64,000 nt of DNA from Hsuehochloa calcarea (Eukaryota > Streptophyta > Magnoliopsida > Poales > Poaceae): NCBI GenBank assembly GCA_036346395.1, contig JAYEVG010000034.1, positions 1 to 64,000 of the forward strand, read 5' to 3'. Made by a program: the position numbers and the translations under genes. Numbering within the stretch: position 1 is the stretch's first letter; every line of letters starts with the position of its first letter. The notes under the pieces were generated by a model. The model had not been told where the DNA came from, searched no databases, and saw nothing but the letters and a program-made list of their open reading frames with translations. Below are positions 23,801-36,389 of the stretch, in pieces.

Positions 23801-24190
23801 AATTGGCAGTACTTTGCACACACAGCAGATCCCAGCTTGATCGAAATGAGAAAACTAACACAAGGGGTTGCCGTGCAGTGTGAAGGGCTTCAAATCGCGC
23901 CGCGTGGCGTGAAGCTACCAAGGCACGGCGGCCGTCACGGGCTTTAATTTGGGGCTACAAAAACTTGGACGGCTTGCGAATGGTGGTGGATGATTGTAAC
24001 TCGTGCGTGCGGCGTGCTGTGGACTACTCGTGGGTTCTGTTCGTTCCACCGGCTATTCCGCACAATAGTTGTTGTGCCGCCCCGGCGGGCAATTTCTGAT
24101 GCCATGCCTGGGCCGCCCACGCGCTCAGCCTATGCGTCATCGTGTGGTCGGCTGACCCTTCCCGTGGCCCATTTGCCTGCCTCTACTAAG
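20841..24190. other. Cupin promoter and intergenic DNA, no gene recognised
   Basis: After the putative promoter (to about 21120) the sequence is AT-rich and unremarkable to 23000, apart from a short CA run near 22756. A GC-richer patch at 23060-23720 has short open frames on both strands with no family signature. No element ends were fixed. Confidence 0.35.
20976..20981 (-). promoter_or_regulatory. RY-type motif (CATGCA) upstream of the cupin gene
   Basis: The minus strand reads CATGCA about 136 bases before the start codon. RY cores are bound by B3 factors of the ABI3/FUS3 group in seed-protein promoters, which suits a vicilin-like gene. A single hexamer can occur by chance, so this is only suggestive. 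Confidence 0.25.
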
Positions 24191-24215
24191 TATTACCCCG
24201 CTCCACCGCAAGAGC

Positions 24216-24605
24216 GTGGTGGTTTTTTCGACAAGGCACAATGCAAGACATACGAAGAAATATGTCAGGTGCCATGAACTGAATGGAAAGGGCCATTATG
24301 CCTCGGTGTACCCGAATCAAATGGATGTCAAGACAAAACATTCAAAAATGAGGCAAACCGGCAAGAAGCAAGAAGTGAAGACAAGTAGAGGAAGCAAAAG
24401 GCCAACTTGCTACAATTGCTGGGAAAGGGGACATATTAGTAAACAATGTCCCAAAGGTATCACTCCTAAGCCTATTATTTATAATAATGATTATTTGCTT
24501 AGGAAAGATATTTATGTCAATGTGTTTTCTAGAATTGTTAGTTCACCTAAGATTATTACTAGGGTCATTTGGGTGCCCAAATCAGTTGTGACTAACATTC
24601 ATTGA
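24216..24605 (+). pseudogene. Retrotransposon gag-like fragment with CCHC zinc knuckle
   Basis: The open frame contains CYNCWERGHISKQC, a Cx2Cx4Hx4C zinc knuckle that binds nucleic acid in retroelement Gag proteins. It is preceded by a Lys-rich stretch and followed by RVIWVPKSVVTNIH and, after a stop and frame change, a second WVPK-type segment. Repeated WVPK segments are typical of the gag/spacer end in large grass LTR elements. No protease or polymerase follows. The 3' side (24606 on) looks like the end of such an element, so this is a deleted or non-autonomous copy. The superfamily is left open. Confidence 0.7.
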
Positions 24606-26160
24606 CCCAACCAAGTATTGGGTACCAAAATGCGCTTAAACGCTTAATAGGTACTTGGAGAAACATTAGAAGTTTGGCTTACATGAAGAGATGGATTCCA
24701 CCATGTGCAAAATTAGACCCAAGTTTAAGGATGATTATGTCATTTCATAAGACAATGTCATTTCGGTAACAAGTACTTACATTGAAGTATCTAGCCCTTT
24801 ATGCCTTGTGTAGATTGCATGCCATGAAAATCTTATATAAAGGGTGTTCTTGCTTTTATTCATAATGTTCATTATTAAAATTTTGAGCAAGATGGATGTG
24901 GTACATTAAGGGGGGGTGCTAAGTCATATTCATGTATATCACATCGCTAAGTTTGCCCAAATAAATTAAGTGTTAGTATTGTTTTTAAAAAATAAGCCTT
25001 TTAGCCAAAAGTCAAAAATTCTATAATTATTAGTAATTCTTTGAAAAACTTGTTGCAAAATGTATACAAGTGTTTTTCAAAGGTTTTCAAAAGGTTTTGG
25101 TTCTAGAAAAATCTATTTCAAGTAAAAATGAGTTTCTAGCCAAAATTCTAAATCATAATATCTTGTTCTTGATCAAAACTAGATTTTTGTGTAAAATCTA
25201 CCTTACAAGGAATTTGAAAATCTTTCCAACAGGAAAATCCTAGAGTTGGTTATTCTAAACATTTTTGGTATTCAAAAGATTTTCAAAAGACTAACCTAGG
25301 AAAAGTTATTTGATTTTGAAACTCATCCAAAATACTATTTTGACTTAAGTGGTCACTTTCTAGCACTTACGTGAGTTTTACCATATAAGCTAAAATTATT
25401 CACATGAATAGGTCCATAATGGTATTTATGACTCATACATGCAATTGGATGCTTTAAAATTCTTTATTTGCTCATTTTGGCTTGTTTTGAAAATTTCATG
25501 AAAATATGTTTCATTTGAGAAAACCAAAAGCTTAATTTATAAAAACTATTTAAGATTTGGGTTTTCAAGGGCTATACAAGTTGGAAATACTCCAAATGTA
25601 TTTATTTGGTTGATTGTGTAAAAGTTTGGAGTAAAATACAACAATTCCTTCTTTTCTTCATATTCCAAGATCAATCATTGAAGTTCCAGAAAAACTTGGG
25701 TTTGTGATCCGCGTGCGCGCGTTGTCTTGTGGACTTGGGCCGTTGGATCCAAGATCAACGATCCAAGTTCATCCACGTCGATTTAATTTTGGATTTTCCC
25801 GAGAAGGATTATTTGTTAACTGAAAAGTGCAATTAAATTCAAAAATGCATAACTTTTTTGCTGTAAACTATTTTTGAGTGAATCTAATTTTGTTGGATTC
25901 CTCTATTAATGAGCTTACTTATGCATTTTACTTTTGCTCATTTCAAGGCTTTGAAAAATTGTAGAAAGTGCATCATAGCTCCAAATGAGATGAATCCAAT
26001 TGGGTTGTTCATCTCATGAGGTGCTTGATTCACTGTATCATAGCTCCAAATGAGGTGTTTTGCTCATATCTTTTGCATTACAAGTCTGATAAACCGGGGT
26101 CTCACACGACCGACCGAGGCAAATTGACCGATTTAGCACTGTCCATAACACGTGACGTGT
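24606..26160. other. AT-rich 3' end or LTR of the gag-bearing retroelement
   Basis: A purine run AAGGGGGGG at 24909-24916 resembles a polypurine tract and is followed at once by TGCTAAGTC, a possible LTR start. The following 1.2 kb is AT-rich without coding potential. A matching right end could not be fixed; TCTCACA near 26105 is one candidate. The boundary with the CACTA copy lies at about 26160. Confidence 0.35.
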
Positions 26161-26204
26161 TTCCATGTTAACATCAAATTAATTACAATGGAATATATAC
26201 ATGC

Positions 26205-29200
26205 TTAATTGAAATATAGTCCTTCATGATGATCGATGCGCATATAGCTAACTTCCTCCAGTCTGATGCCGTCTCCGAAAGGAGGCAACTCGTCAAATTG
26301 ATTGTACTCTTCCTCATCCACGACATTCTCAACTCCGATAATCCTTCTTTTCCCATGAAGAACTACGTGGCTGTTCTTATTTGCTGGGTCTGTTACATAA
26401 AAAACTTGAACAACTTGCTTAGCGAGTACGAATGGTTCGTCCTTGTATCCGACACGTTTGAGGTCCACAGTAGTGACGCCGTACTTGTCGACCTTCACGC
26501 CCTGCGGAGGTTTAACCCAGTGACATCGAAACAGGGGTATCTTGAAAAGTACATAGTCAAGATCCCAAATCTCCTCTACGAACCCATAGTACGAGTTCAA
26601 CCGCGTGCCCCGTGTATTGAACCCTCGTGAAATGCATCTATGCGGACACCGCTGCTCGGATCGTGCTCTTCCTATCACGAGTGCCAGATAAAGCGTGTAC
26701 CCATTTATGTCGTATCCTTGCCATGTCACAATTGTAAATTTTGGTCCTTTGGCCAACCATAGCGCGCTTTCATCACTTGATGGCCTCCCAGTGAATCGCA
26801 TCTTTAACCATTCGTTGAACCGATGGTTGTGCTCTCTCATTATCCGGACCTCCGACCGTGCGGATTACATTGGCGTACCATGTCTTTGTGCTCGTCGACG
26901 ACGGGGACACTTGGGTCATGTGTTGCAAGACCGTGAAATGGGCTCGCGCGTATGTATCTAGATTGGGAGTGGTTGCTTTCCTCCCGATGGTCCCGATACC
27001 CTCCGGTCTCCCTCGTGGCGAGATAGAGGCACGCCTATCGGTTCCACTCGAGCCATGTAGTCCACGCAGAACTCAATGACCTCTTGGTTGCATAACCTTC
27101 GATGATATCGCCTCGGTAGAGATCGATTCCGCACGTAGGACTTGTAATTCCCATGTATCTCTCGAAGGGTACATATGGCGTAGGAACACAGGGCGCATAT
27201 CTTTATCTCTTTCACAAGGTGAACAATGAGATGGACCATGATATCAAAAAGACGGAGGAAATACATCTCAAGATGACATAGAGTCGTCATCACCTCTACT
27301 GCAGAGCGTCGAGTCCTTCGGGATCGATGACCTTACGAGCAATTGAGTTAAAGAAATAACACGACCTAAAGATTGCCACTCGGACCTTGTTTGGCAAGAT
27401 ACTCCTAATTGCAACAGAAGCATCGTGTCATCGATACATGACAATCATGAGACTTCATACCAATTAATTTCAAATCTTTCATGGAAACAAGTTTCTTAAT
27501 ATTGGCGGAGTAACCGGACGGAACTTTCACACCATGCAAACTTTGACACAGTTCATTTCTTTCGGCCTTGGACAAAGTGTAGCAAGCTGGGGGAAGGTAC
27601 GTTCGTCCTTTATCGGTCTCTTTCGGTGCTAACTCGGTTCTTATGTTCATATCAACCAAGTCACGCCGTGCGTTAACGCCGTTTTTTGTTTTGCCAGTAA
27701 TGTTCAGTAAGAGACCAATCAAGCTATCACATACATTCTTCTCCACGTGCATGACGTCGATGCAGTGACGAACTTCTAAGTGCTCCCAATAAGGTAAGTC
27801 CCAAAAAATTGACCGCTTCTTCCAGATGTTTTTCTGACGGGTCCTTAATTTACGTCCCTATCCAAGCACAACATCGATATCCTTAACCATATCATAGACC
27901 TCTTTCCCTCTAAAAGCCCTTGGAGCTGAACCGTCCTCCTTATTTCCGTCGAATTATTTCTTCATCTTGCGGTATGGGTGAATCCTGGGAAGGAACCTAC
28001 GGTGACGCATATACACAATTTTGCGTGAGTTGTTCAGCCATACACTCTCGGTACCATCTAAGCAAAGGCGGACGAGCTTTGGCTCCTTGTGTATCGAACC
28101 CGACAAAGTTACCAAGGCGGAAAATCATTGATGGTGCGAGAATAACATGGCGCGTAAAGTGAAGTTCTCTCGTTTGTACGCATCCCATACTTGTACCCCT
28201 TCGTTCCAAAGTGTCACAAGATCTTCCAGCAATGGTGCTAGGTACACATCAATATCATTCCCAGGTTGCTTCGGCCCTTGGATTACTGTGACATCAAAAT
28301 GTATTTCCGCTTCATACACAGCCAAGGAGGAAGGTTGTACATACATATATTCACGGGCCAGGTGCTATGTCGGCTGCTCATGTTACCGAAAGGATTCATT
28401 TCGTCCGTACTCAACCCTAACCTTATGTTCCTCGGTTCCTCACCGAACTATTCGAAGCTCCGATCGAAGTTTCTCCACTGGGCAGAATCAGCAGAGTGTC
28501 TGAGCTTCCCATCTTTCTTACGCTCCTTCGAGTGCCAACGCATCAATCTTGCCTCCTTTCGGTTCGCAAATAAACGCTTCAAACGTGGGATCACAGGCAG
28601 ATACCACAACATCTTAGCAGGAGGTCCTTGCTTCGCCTTAGCAGTATTCTTACGCTTGTATCGGGATGCTCTGCACATGGGACATGCATGCATGTCTACA
28701 TACTCTTTACGGTAGAGGATACAATCGTTCAGATATGCATGTATTCTTTCTACTTCCATTCCCAATGGACAAAGAACCTTCTTAGCTTGGTAGGTCGTGC
28801 TGGGCAACACGTTTCCCTCCGGAAGGATGTCAGCTAAGAGACCTAACAACGCCGTAAAACTCTTGTCGGATTGCTTGCCTTCAATTTCAGCAGTTCAAGC
28901 ACGGTTGACAACCTTGTGTATCCTGGCTTGCAGCCAGGGAACAAAGGTTTCCCCGAGTCCTCCATTAAGCCCTCGAATTTACAAAACTCTCTCACCGTAG
29001 TTCCCTTCTGCATCGCGTAGCATCTGATCCAAATTATCATCATGCGACCTATCCTCATCAAAAGCACATTCCATACCCTGCATATCGTTGACTTCCTCGG
29101 CGATGTCGTCACATCGACTTCCAGATAATCGCTCTTCACCGTGATCGCTCCAACATGTATATCCTTTTTTGAAACACCTTCGTATTAAGTGAGCTTCGAT

Positions 29201-29325
29201 CTGCGCCGGGTTGTTAAACATTTTCATATTACCGCAATCAATGCATGGCAGTACATAAATTTTATCCCCTTCTTCAACATATCCTGCTCGGCGGCTCTTC
29301 TAAAAGAAAACACGCCATTAATATA
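26205..29325 (-). pseudogene. TNP2-type CACTA transposase, frame-broken
   Basis: Read on the minus strand, domains follow the usual TNP2 order. The transposase-associated zinc region (CIDCGN then GYTCWSDHGEE) lies near 29250-29130. The TNP2 core runs from about 28900 to 27400 (GLLADILPEGNVLPSTTYQA, MLWYLPVIPRLKRLF, HVEKNVCDSLIGLLLN). The DUF4218 region (MMTTLCHLEMYFLRLFDIMV) follows at about 27300-26960 and the DUF4216 region (YYGFVEEIWDLDYVLFKIPL, then VVQVFYVTDPANK) at about 26600-26280. Stops and frame changes separate nearly every domain, so it cannot make a full transposase. The active enzyme would bind subterminal repeats and cut the element out. The last 211-codon frame (26840-26205) is the longest intact piece. 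Confidence 0.85.
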
Positions 29326-29620
29326 CTCTTCACTCACACAGTTCTCAATGTACATCTAGTTTCGGTCCATCTACACGTATACGCACGTAACAAATTAATT
29401 AGTGTTAAATTATATATTAATAAACCGCAAGTACCCTTCATAATGACCAAACACATTAGCGATTAGTCTATAGCAAATATAAAGGGTTACAGATCGTTAC
29501 ACATTAGTGATTAGTCTAGAGTAAAAATAAAGAGTTACAGATCGATCGTTACCCTTCTCTCCAAGGTGGCGCAATGTGGGAGGAGGCAGCAGAGGTGCCG
29601 CAATGGGCTGGGGGAGGAGG

Positions 29621-29718
29621 AGGCAGGGGTAACAGCTCAAAATGGGAGAGGATGAGGCAGGGGTAACAGCTCAAAATGGGAGAGGATGAGGCAGGGGTAA
29701 CAGCTTAAAATGGGGGAG
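29621..29718. repeat. 34-bp triple tandem repeat in the CACTA leader
   Basis: Units at 29621-29654 and 29655-29688 plus most of a third copy to 29718 begin AGGCAGGGGTAACAGCTC. They lie between the TNP2 start and the subterminal repeats of the truncated CACTA element. Confidence 0.75.
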
Positions 29719-29924
29719 GAGGCAGCAGCAGCAGGGTGGCGGCGGCTCAAATGGAATTAATGGAAAGGGGGACTGTCGGCAGCTTTACTTATAATGCTAA
29801 TATATCACAGACGGTTCTTTAAAAGAACCGTCTGTGATAGTATAACGAACCGTCTGTGATGAGTACATTATCACAGACGGTTAACGAAGAGGTGTCTAGT
29901 ATAGCATGTTTTGTAGTAGTGCGT

Positions 29925-32900
29925 TGTGCTGAATTATTTGTAATATCATTGTGATTTGTCGACAAAATATGTGATGATGTGGTGTTGAATTATTTGTAAT
30001 ATCATGGCGATAATAACCTATTTTTGTCATTTTTTCACTATTTTTTATAATTTTTTAAAATAATAATTTTTATTTAAATTTTTTTTTGAAAAAGTCAGTG
30101 TCTCTAGTCAAGGTGATGAGAGAGTGGTTGATGCAGACAGATCGGGTGGATCACGGATGGCGGTGGAGTTTGATCTAATGGCTAAAAGGTTTCACATTTA
30201 AACAGTATTGTATGTATTTTGGTGTTTAACTCAACCAAACAGAGTATAAATCAAAACTAGTTTTAGTTTTTATAATCCAAATAAGGTAATCTAAAAACCA
30301 ACAATAACATAATAACAACTTAAAACTGGTTTTCCTAAAAATCCTACCAAAACCAGTTTTCTAATATCTTTTATTTCTAATTGCTGAGATTGAAACCACC
30401 ACCAAGAGTGTTGAGACTCGCTAGCTTTTCCCGCCGACCACTACGGCTAAAACGATGCAGCAAAACTCCTTCCTTCTATATTTACAATTATAGGTACTTT
30501 GACTTAACAAAGCAATAAAGATAGGGTTTTGAACAATACATAGATGCTTACAAATGTTCCTCCTTACTCGTTAGGATAGTGTGCATGATTCATTGGTGTT
30601 GCGATCTCCTATTCAGGCCGTTGGTTACATTCTACGCGCACGGCTCATGCCGTCCGACGAAATAAGACCGCAGAGGTCTTCTCCAGGTCGGGCCGGGCCA
30701 TCTTCTCCAGGCCCAGCCCGGCCCGCAGCTCAGAGGTCTTCTCAGGCACGGCCCGGACCGCGGCCCGGTGGCAGCCTGGTGCCGCGAAGATATCGGAATT
30801 GACGTGGTAAATTGTTTACAGAAAAAAAAAGGGTACCACAGGTCGGTGCCTGTAATTTTCAGGAAGCATGCGTCATCTTGTTCGATTAGTCTCCTTGGCC
30901 TGCCCTCCTACCAATCGATTAGGTGAAGTGCAATTTCAATGTTGCTATCGATTATCAGCATGACTAGGGAGGAATAACTTCATTTTCCAAGGACAGTACT
31001 AGAGCTATTCCTTCGTCTTCCGGCTGGCTGCGTGCCTGCCTAGGCTTGGCGTAGAATTGACACTGAATTGACGGAGCTCCTGTGAGACGTGTACGTAGGA
31101 GTGATTCAGGACTGCTCAATATCACAGACGATGATGGAACTCCTGATGTTCTTCAGGGTCTAGCATACGCGAGATAACATGGTCTATGGCTCTTTGCTAA
31201 TGATTGCGGTTTCAGAAATAATTGCCTTGCTCTTCTATTTTCTCCCGTGAAATGGAGTACGGCTTCACGCTTCTATAATGGAGTAGTAGAACGGCTGCAA
31301 GGTTCTGTGCTTCTGTGTGAAGAACCGTTTTTCTTTGTACCCTTTACCAGGATGGCAGGACTTAAGTCATACATACACTCATATATACTCTCTCTCTCTC
31401 TCCCTCTCTCTTCCAAAGGAGACAACAGTTTTGGAAGTTGCACACAAGACTAGCTAGCTAGTCAGGCTGGCCGGCCGGAGTGTCCAGCTAGCGAGCTTTT
31501 GTTTTGCCCTGGTAGTTGAGACTTGAAGTCAACAATGCCTCTGTCTGGATTCGGGACGTGTGCAGATTACATAGTACTACAAGTACAATCATTTGCAAGG
31601 AACAACTCTTCACATGTGAGCATATAGTATGAGAAACAGAACATCTACTATACTTGAGAAAAATCCGGTACATACAAAATTTGTTGGGTCCGTTCTTCTG
31701 ATCGAATATAAATCCAATGGCGCCCTGGGAAGATTCAAATAAGATAAGCACGTTTTTAGGATATTAGCCTGGCGCCTCATCAGCAAGACGAAAGGAGTAA
31801 CTATAGTACTGCCAGTAGAATCTTGCACGCGTCTAATAACTTCTGTGTCATCTGCTGACGTGAAATTGGGACCTGAATATGGTTCACTGGGACCTGTAAT
31901 GTGGTTAAGAAGAAACCAATGTTACTCGAACAGATTCGCTGCGAAAAGTCAAGATATATGAAAACCTGCCAGCAATCTTGTCGAATAGATATGAAAAGAG
32001 ATTTCAAATCCAATACAAGTGATGCACAATGTAATGCTAGTGGGATGATGAAAACAACCAGATCTCCATGTATACCGATAAGAGTCATGTGAAATCTACT
32101 AGTATAGCAAGCACCACAATTAATCTTCTAGAAATAATTGAGCAATTCAACAACCTCTCCAACCCTAGTGAACAGTTTAGGTTTAAAACAAAGTGTTCAT
32201 AATATCCTTGTAAACCCAAGGTTAGATTTAGTATGCACTTTGTAGTACTTGAGGAAGTATCAACTATCAAGTATAATAAAAGGCACATTTATATTGCGCA
32301 TTTAGTAGCTCACCTGCCATCCCGTAAAAAATACATTGCATCTAACTAAAGGAACAACAGGTTGGCTACTCTGGATCTGCGATCGACCAGCTTGGGATCA
32401 CTTGTGTGTGGTGTAGGTGTGTAGCGTAGTGGAGTATGAGATTAGGGCGTACGAAGTGCAGCTGCCACAGAGAAAGGGACCCAGAAAGGAATATAAAGAT
32501 ATTTACAAAGTAGAGTTTTTAACCTCAAAGTCAGAAATAGTGAGAAGCTGAATAATTATATTGTTTACAATTGAATTTCGGGTGAAATTTATTTACAAAT
32601 TACTGCAAGAATACTTCGCCTTATGACGCACTATCATCGATCCATTCACCCTAATATATAATTCCTTTTAATCAAAACTACTATTCCTCTAGACCCAAGC
32701 TGTACAAGACTAACAAGCTGGGATCCGATGAACATGTAGGTTTCTGCCTCACTACAGTAACAAAAAAAAGGAAACCATGTAATTAAGCAAGGAACCACGC
32801 ACACAAGGACACAGATGGCTCAGTCGTATATATATAACAGCAATGTACATCAGTAGATATACTACTTACCCATAAGTATTACGCTGCCACAGTAACACTA

Positions 32901-33310
32901 GAACGGGAACACGTAGTCACGTACACTCGATAAAATTTTACATTCCAAACATCGATCAGAGTGACAGAGTATCCATATGGCCTCCTGGATCTCAACGCTG
33001 CCAACAAAAGCCCTCGCACCGGCGAATTCTGCAGGGTGAAAAGATCCGTCACGAGTTGCGTAACCGCGACGCCGACCTTTTTACGTGGATTCGTCACGCA
33101 TGTGGAATACACCAGGTGACCTTTTCCCCCGTAAAGCGCTCAATGTCCCTACATGTTGGGTAAGGCCAAGATCCAAAAGTGTAGAAATCAAACCTAAGTG
33201 GCCAGAATCTGAAGAATCACTAAACAACATATACTATCGAAGCTTTTCGGAACAGCTTCGACCACACACGGATCGGACGACATGTGTATGTACGTGCATA
33301 GCTTACTCGA
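29925..33310. other. Intergenic DNA downstream of the polyol transporter
   Basis: Mostly AT-rich; a GC-rich patch at 30640-30790 and a CT microsatellite near 31389-31411 are the only landmarks. Two similar 25-base stretches (GAATTATTTGTAATATCAT) stand at about 29931 and 29985. Short open frames at 31488-32290 show no family. The transporter's 3' untranslated region probably occupies the right end. Confidence 0.35.
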
Positions 33311-34956
33311 TCACTGTTGAGCACTCAGCTCAGTGGACTTCTTGCGCTCATGGTGGCCGACGTCCTCGTCGTCCGCGTCCTTGCCAAAGAGCTTCACGGT
33401 GTCCTCCAGGCTCTTGCCCTTGGTCTCCGGCAGGAAGAAATACATGAACACCCAACCGGCGGCGGCGATGCAGGCGTAGAGGTAGAAGCTCCCGGCGATG
33501 GTGATGGAGTTGGAGAGCGAGAGGAAGGACATGGTGGTGGCCCCGCTCATCATCCGGTTCAGCCCCGTGCCGATGGCGGCGGCCTGCGCCCGCAGCCGAA
33601 GCGGGTAGATCTCCGAGCAGTACACCCACGCGACGGGGCCCAGCCCCGAGGCGAACGACGCGACGAACGACAGCATCGCCGCGATGCTCACCGCGCCTAG
33701 CGCCGTCGCCTCCCCCTCCGGGCGTCGGTCCATCATGAGCAGAGACGTGGCCAGCGTGAACAGGAAGATGGTCATCCCGCCGCCGCTGGCGAGGAGAAGC
33801 GGCCTCCGGCCGACACGGTCGAGGAGGAGTGTCGAGATCGGTATGAAGAACGTCTTGCACGCGCCCACTGCCATGGAGGCCCCCAGCGAGTTGGTCTTCG
33901 ACTTAATGCCGGCCCGCTCGAACACCCGCGGGCTGTACAAAACGACGCAGTCGACGCCCGTGGCTTGCTGGATGAACATGAGGCCGAGCCCGGCGATGAG
34001 CATGCGGCGCACCGGCCGGGTTGGGTTGATCAGCAGTTCCTTCCACACTCCCTCGCCGTGTGAGCCCTTGTTCGCGCGGACGATGGCGACCACGTCGTCG
34101 GCGTCGGACGCGTCTGGGGGGATGCCGACGACTTTCTTGATGTCAAGGAGTCGCTCCTCGGCCTCGTCGGGCGAGTCGGAGGTCTTCTGGAGGACGCGGC
34201 GCGCGTCCTCGATGCGGCCCCGCATGACAAGCCACCTGGGAGACTCCGGCATGGCGAGGACCGCAAAGCCGAGGAAGATGGGCGGCACGGCGCCGACGAG
34301 AAACATGGCGCGCCAGCTCAGATGGACGGGGAGGCGCGCGAAGGCGAAGTTGGAGACGTAGCCGAGGAGGATGCCGCTGTTGTTGAACACCTCCGGAAAC
34401 GAGGTGAGGAAGCCGCGGGCCGAGGTGGGCGCCACCTCGGCCGTGTACACGGGCGCGATCATGAGCGCGAAGCCGACGCCGATGCCGGCCACGAAGCGGC
34501 CGACCATGAGGAACGCGTAGTTCGGGGCGAGGCCCATGAGGAGAGCGCCCGTGAAGAAGATGGCGGCCGCGAGCACCATGGTGTACCGCCGTCCCAGCCA
34601 GTCTGACGTCAGTCCCGCCGCCAGCGAGCCGAAGAGCGAGTAGATGTTGATGACGCCGGCGAGGATCTCGATCTGCGTGTCCGTGATCTTCAAGTCCTCC
34701 TTCATGAATATCTGCGCGCCGCTCATCACCGAGATATCTGCTCGCGCGCACACGAACACACACAGAGATCAAGAACGTCATTAGCATATCCATGGTGGTA
34801 GTTAGAGGTGGACATGCACGTCCATGCACGTACGAACGTACCATAACCGAGGAGGACGGAGTTCATGGAGGCGAGAAGGGCGCATGTTAAGGCGTACTTG
34901 TTGATGGGAGGGCGTTTCGCCGGCGCCACGGCGACCGGGACGACGTCGGTGCTCAT
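33311..34956 (-). CDS. Polyol/monosaccharide transporter (MFS, PLT type)
   Basis: Two exons, 34956-34842 and 34737-33311, joined by a GT-AG intron of 104 bases, give 513 residues, normal for plant polyol transporters (PLTs), which are proton symporters of sugar alcohols and some sugars in the plasma membrane. Family signatures in order: GYDISVMSGA across the splice site at the end of helix 1; GRRYTMVLAAAIFFTGALL in the loop 2-helix 3 area; MVGRFVAGIGVGFALMIAPV; PESPRWLVMRGR at the end of the N-terminal half; GLMFIQQATGVDCVVLYSP in helix 7; DRVGRRPLLL; and PETKGKSLEDT after helix 12. About twelve hydrophobic segments are evident. No indel or stop interrupts it, unlike the CSN4 and cupin genes. 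The substrate cannot be read from sequence. The start codon is the first ATG and gives the usual short cytosolic N-terminus. Confidence 0.93.
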
Positions 34957-35180
34957 GGTTTGTGCGGAGCTGATTTGTTGTGTTAATTTGGATGTAGCTC
35001 CCGCCTCCCCGGCGAAGTTAACCGGCCGAGTCTTGGTGTAACAGCCTCTTGCTCACTTTTCTCGCGCTAGCTCTCTATTATTGTTTGTACTCTAGGTCTA
35101 GCAAATGAGCGTACCAGCTTTGCTCCTGACCGCTAGCTACGTGAGGTGGTGGTGTGGTGTGTGGTCTTGCTAGTCCTCGG

Positions 35181-35194
35181 CCCTCTTTTATATA
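35181..35194 (-). promoter_or_regulatory. TATA box of the polyol transporter gene
   Basis: The minus strand reads TATATAAAAGAGGG, a strong plant TATA box, 225-240 bases upstream of the start codon. It implies a 5' untranslated leader of roughly 200 bases. Confidence 0.65.
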
Positions 35195-35371
35195 CGGAGC
35201 TGCTGGTGACTGTTCAGAAAAGAAAACTGGAGCAATAAGTGCACGTTCACTATAGCGGCAAATTTGCGTATTCTGCCAGAGAAAGGTTGGTAGGTGTACT
35301 GCTCTGTTGAATCGTGGATTTTTTTTTTGGACTAATTTAGTATCTTTTGCAAAATTAATTACATGTGAAAT

Positions 35372-35720
35372 GTATTTGCACATCTAGTATCGTTACCACA
35401 CGAAGAGGCCTTCCTGCCCGTTACGTCAACCCGTTGCCGTTGTTGCACGGCCGCTGTGCGGCAATACCCCCCCCCCCCCCGCCACGTAGCATCCCCTGCC
35501 CGGCCCCCTGCCACATCGGCCGTTGTTGTACGGCGTCCGTGCGGCAACGCCGACAGGCCGCCACGTGTTGGGTTTAGTTAGGAGTTAGGGTTTAGTTATG
35601 TTTTCGACTGAAGTTTGTATGAATTTTAAAATATAGTAAATAAGTTTTAAAAATTATGGAATTTTATGTGGAGCCTCCCGACACAATTTTTCTCGCTAAT
35701 TGGTATTAGTTTCATGTGTC
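35372..35720 (+). repeat. Left terminal inverted repeat of the PMD element
   Basis: It pairs with 40238-40601 in inverted orientation. It contains a 14-base C run (35467-35480) and a telobox (TTAGGGTTT, 35585-35593). Confidence 0.8.
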
Positions 35721-35920
35721 GTTAATACCCAGGAAAAGGAGAAACGTGTCGTTCGAAAAATGTAGGGGCTCCCTGTCCTGCTGACGTGTGAAGTGCTTTT
35801 CCACTGAAAGCACTCCTCCTGTTCACTCCCTCCCATCAAGTCCATCCCTTCCCTGTCTAATCCATGTCTCATGCATGTGCATGCATATGATGCGAGAGAT
35901 AAACGAGATAACAGGAGGGG

Positions 35921-35930
35921 TTATAAATAG
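35921..35930 (+). promoter_or_regulatory. TATA box of the PMD gene inside the element
   Basis: TTATAAATAG lies just inside the left repeat. It is followed by a perfect 11-bp inverted repeat (35929-35939 with 35957-35967, loop of 17) and a CT-rich leader. The arrangement looks like a genuine plant promoter and transcription start, so the cargo gene was probably expressed once. Confidence 0.55.
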
Positions 35931-36389
35931 CGAGCGAGAGCGATTAAGTTTCCCTATCTCGCTCGCTCGTTCTCTCTCGTTTTCGTAGTCGATCGCTCTC
36001 TCACTCGTTCTTCGGGTCGTTCATTTTGCAGTCGCTCGCTCTTCCACTCGCTCTCTTGCTCTGTCGATTATATATTTTTGGACATTTCAGCGTTATTTAC
36101 CACCGTCGTTCACCAGGTAGTTTAGTTGTAATTTTTAACTTACAATGTTAATTAGTTACGAAATAATTACTAGTAATTAATCAGTAAATTAGTGGACATT
36201 AATTTGAAGTATTAGTCTGGTCGTAAAGTGAAATCAAGTAATAAGAAATGCATTCACCGAAGAACAGAGGAGCATAATCTAATTAAGCTAGCTTATCACC
36301 CCAGGAAACTACTTTGCAATTAAAAAGCTAGCATGTTTAATTTACAATCTTTTATGGTCATTAGCCACCTTCTCACTAATATTCCCTCT

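Larger units (their letters stand above)
26170..29921 (-). mobile_element. Truncated CACTA (En/Spm) transposon, minus orientation
   Basis: The minus strand begins CACTACTACAAAAC at 29921, the classic CACTA terminus. It is followed within 110 bases by repeated subterminal ACAGACGGTT/AACCGTCTGTG units (29813-29883). It carries a TNP2-type transposase (see separate entry) closely similar to the copy at 53-56 kb. Similarity to that copy ends near 26160-26190, before any second gene or opposite terminus, so the 3' half is lost. The trinucleotide after the terminus is CGT; its partner is missing. Confidence 0.82.

Noticed and set aside
33317..34606. Long plus-strand and frame-shifted minus-strand open frames over the transporter
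   Set aside because: Shadows produced by GC-rich third positions of the polyol transporter gene.
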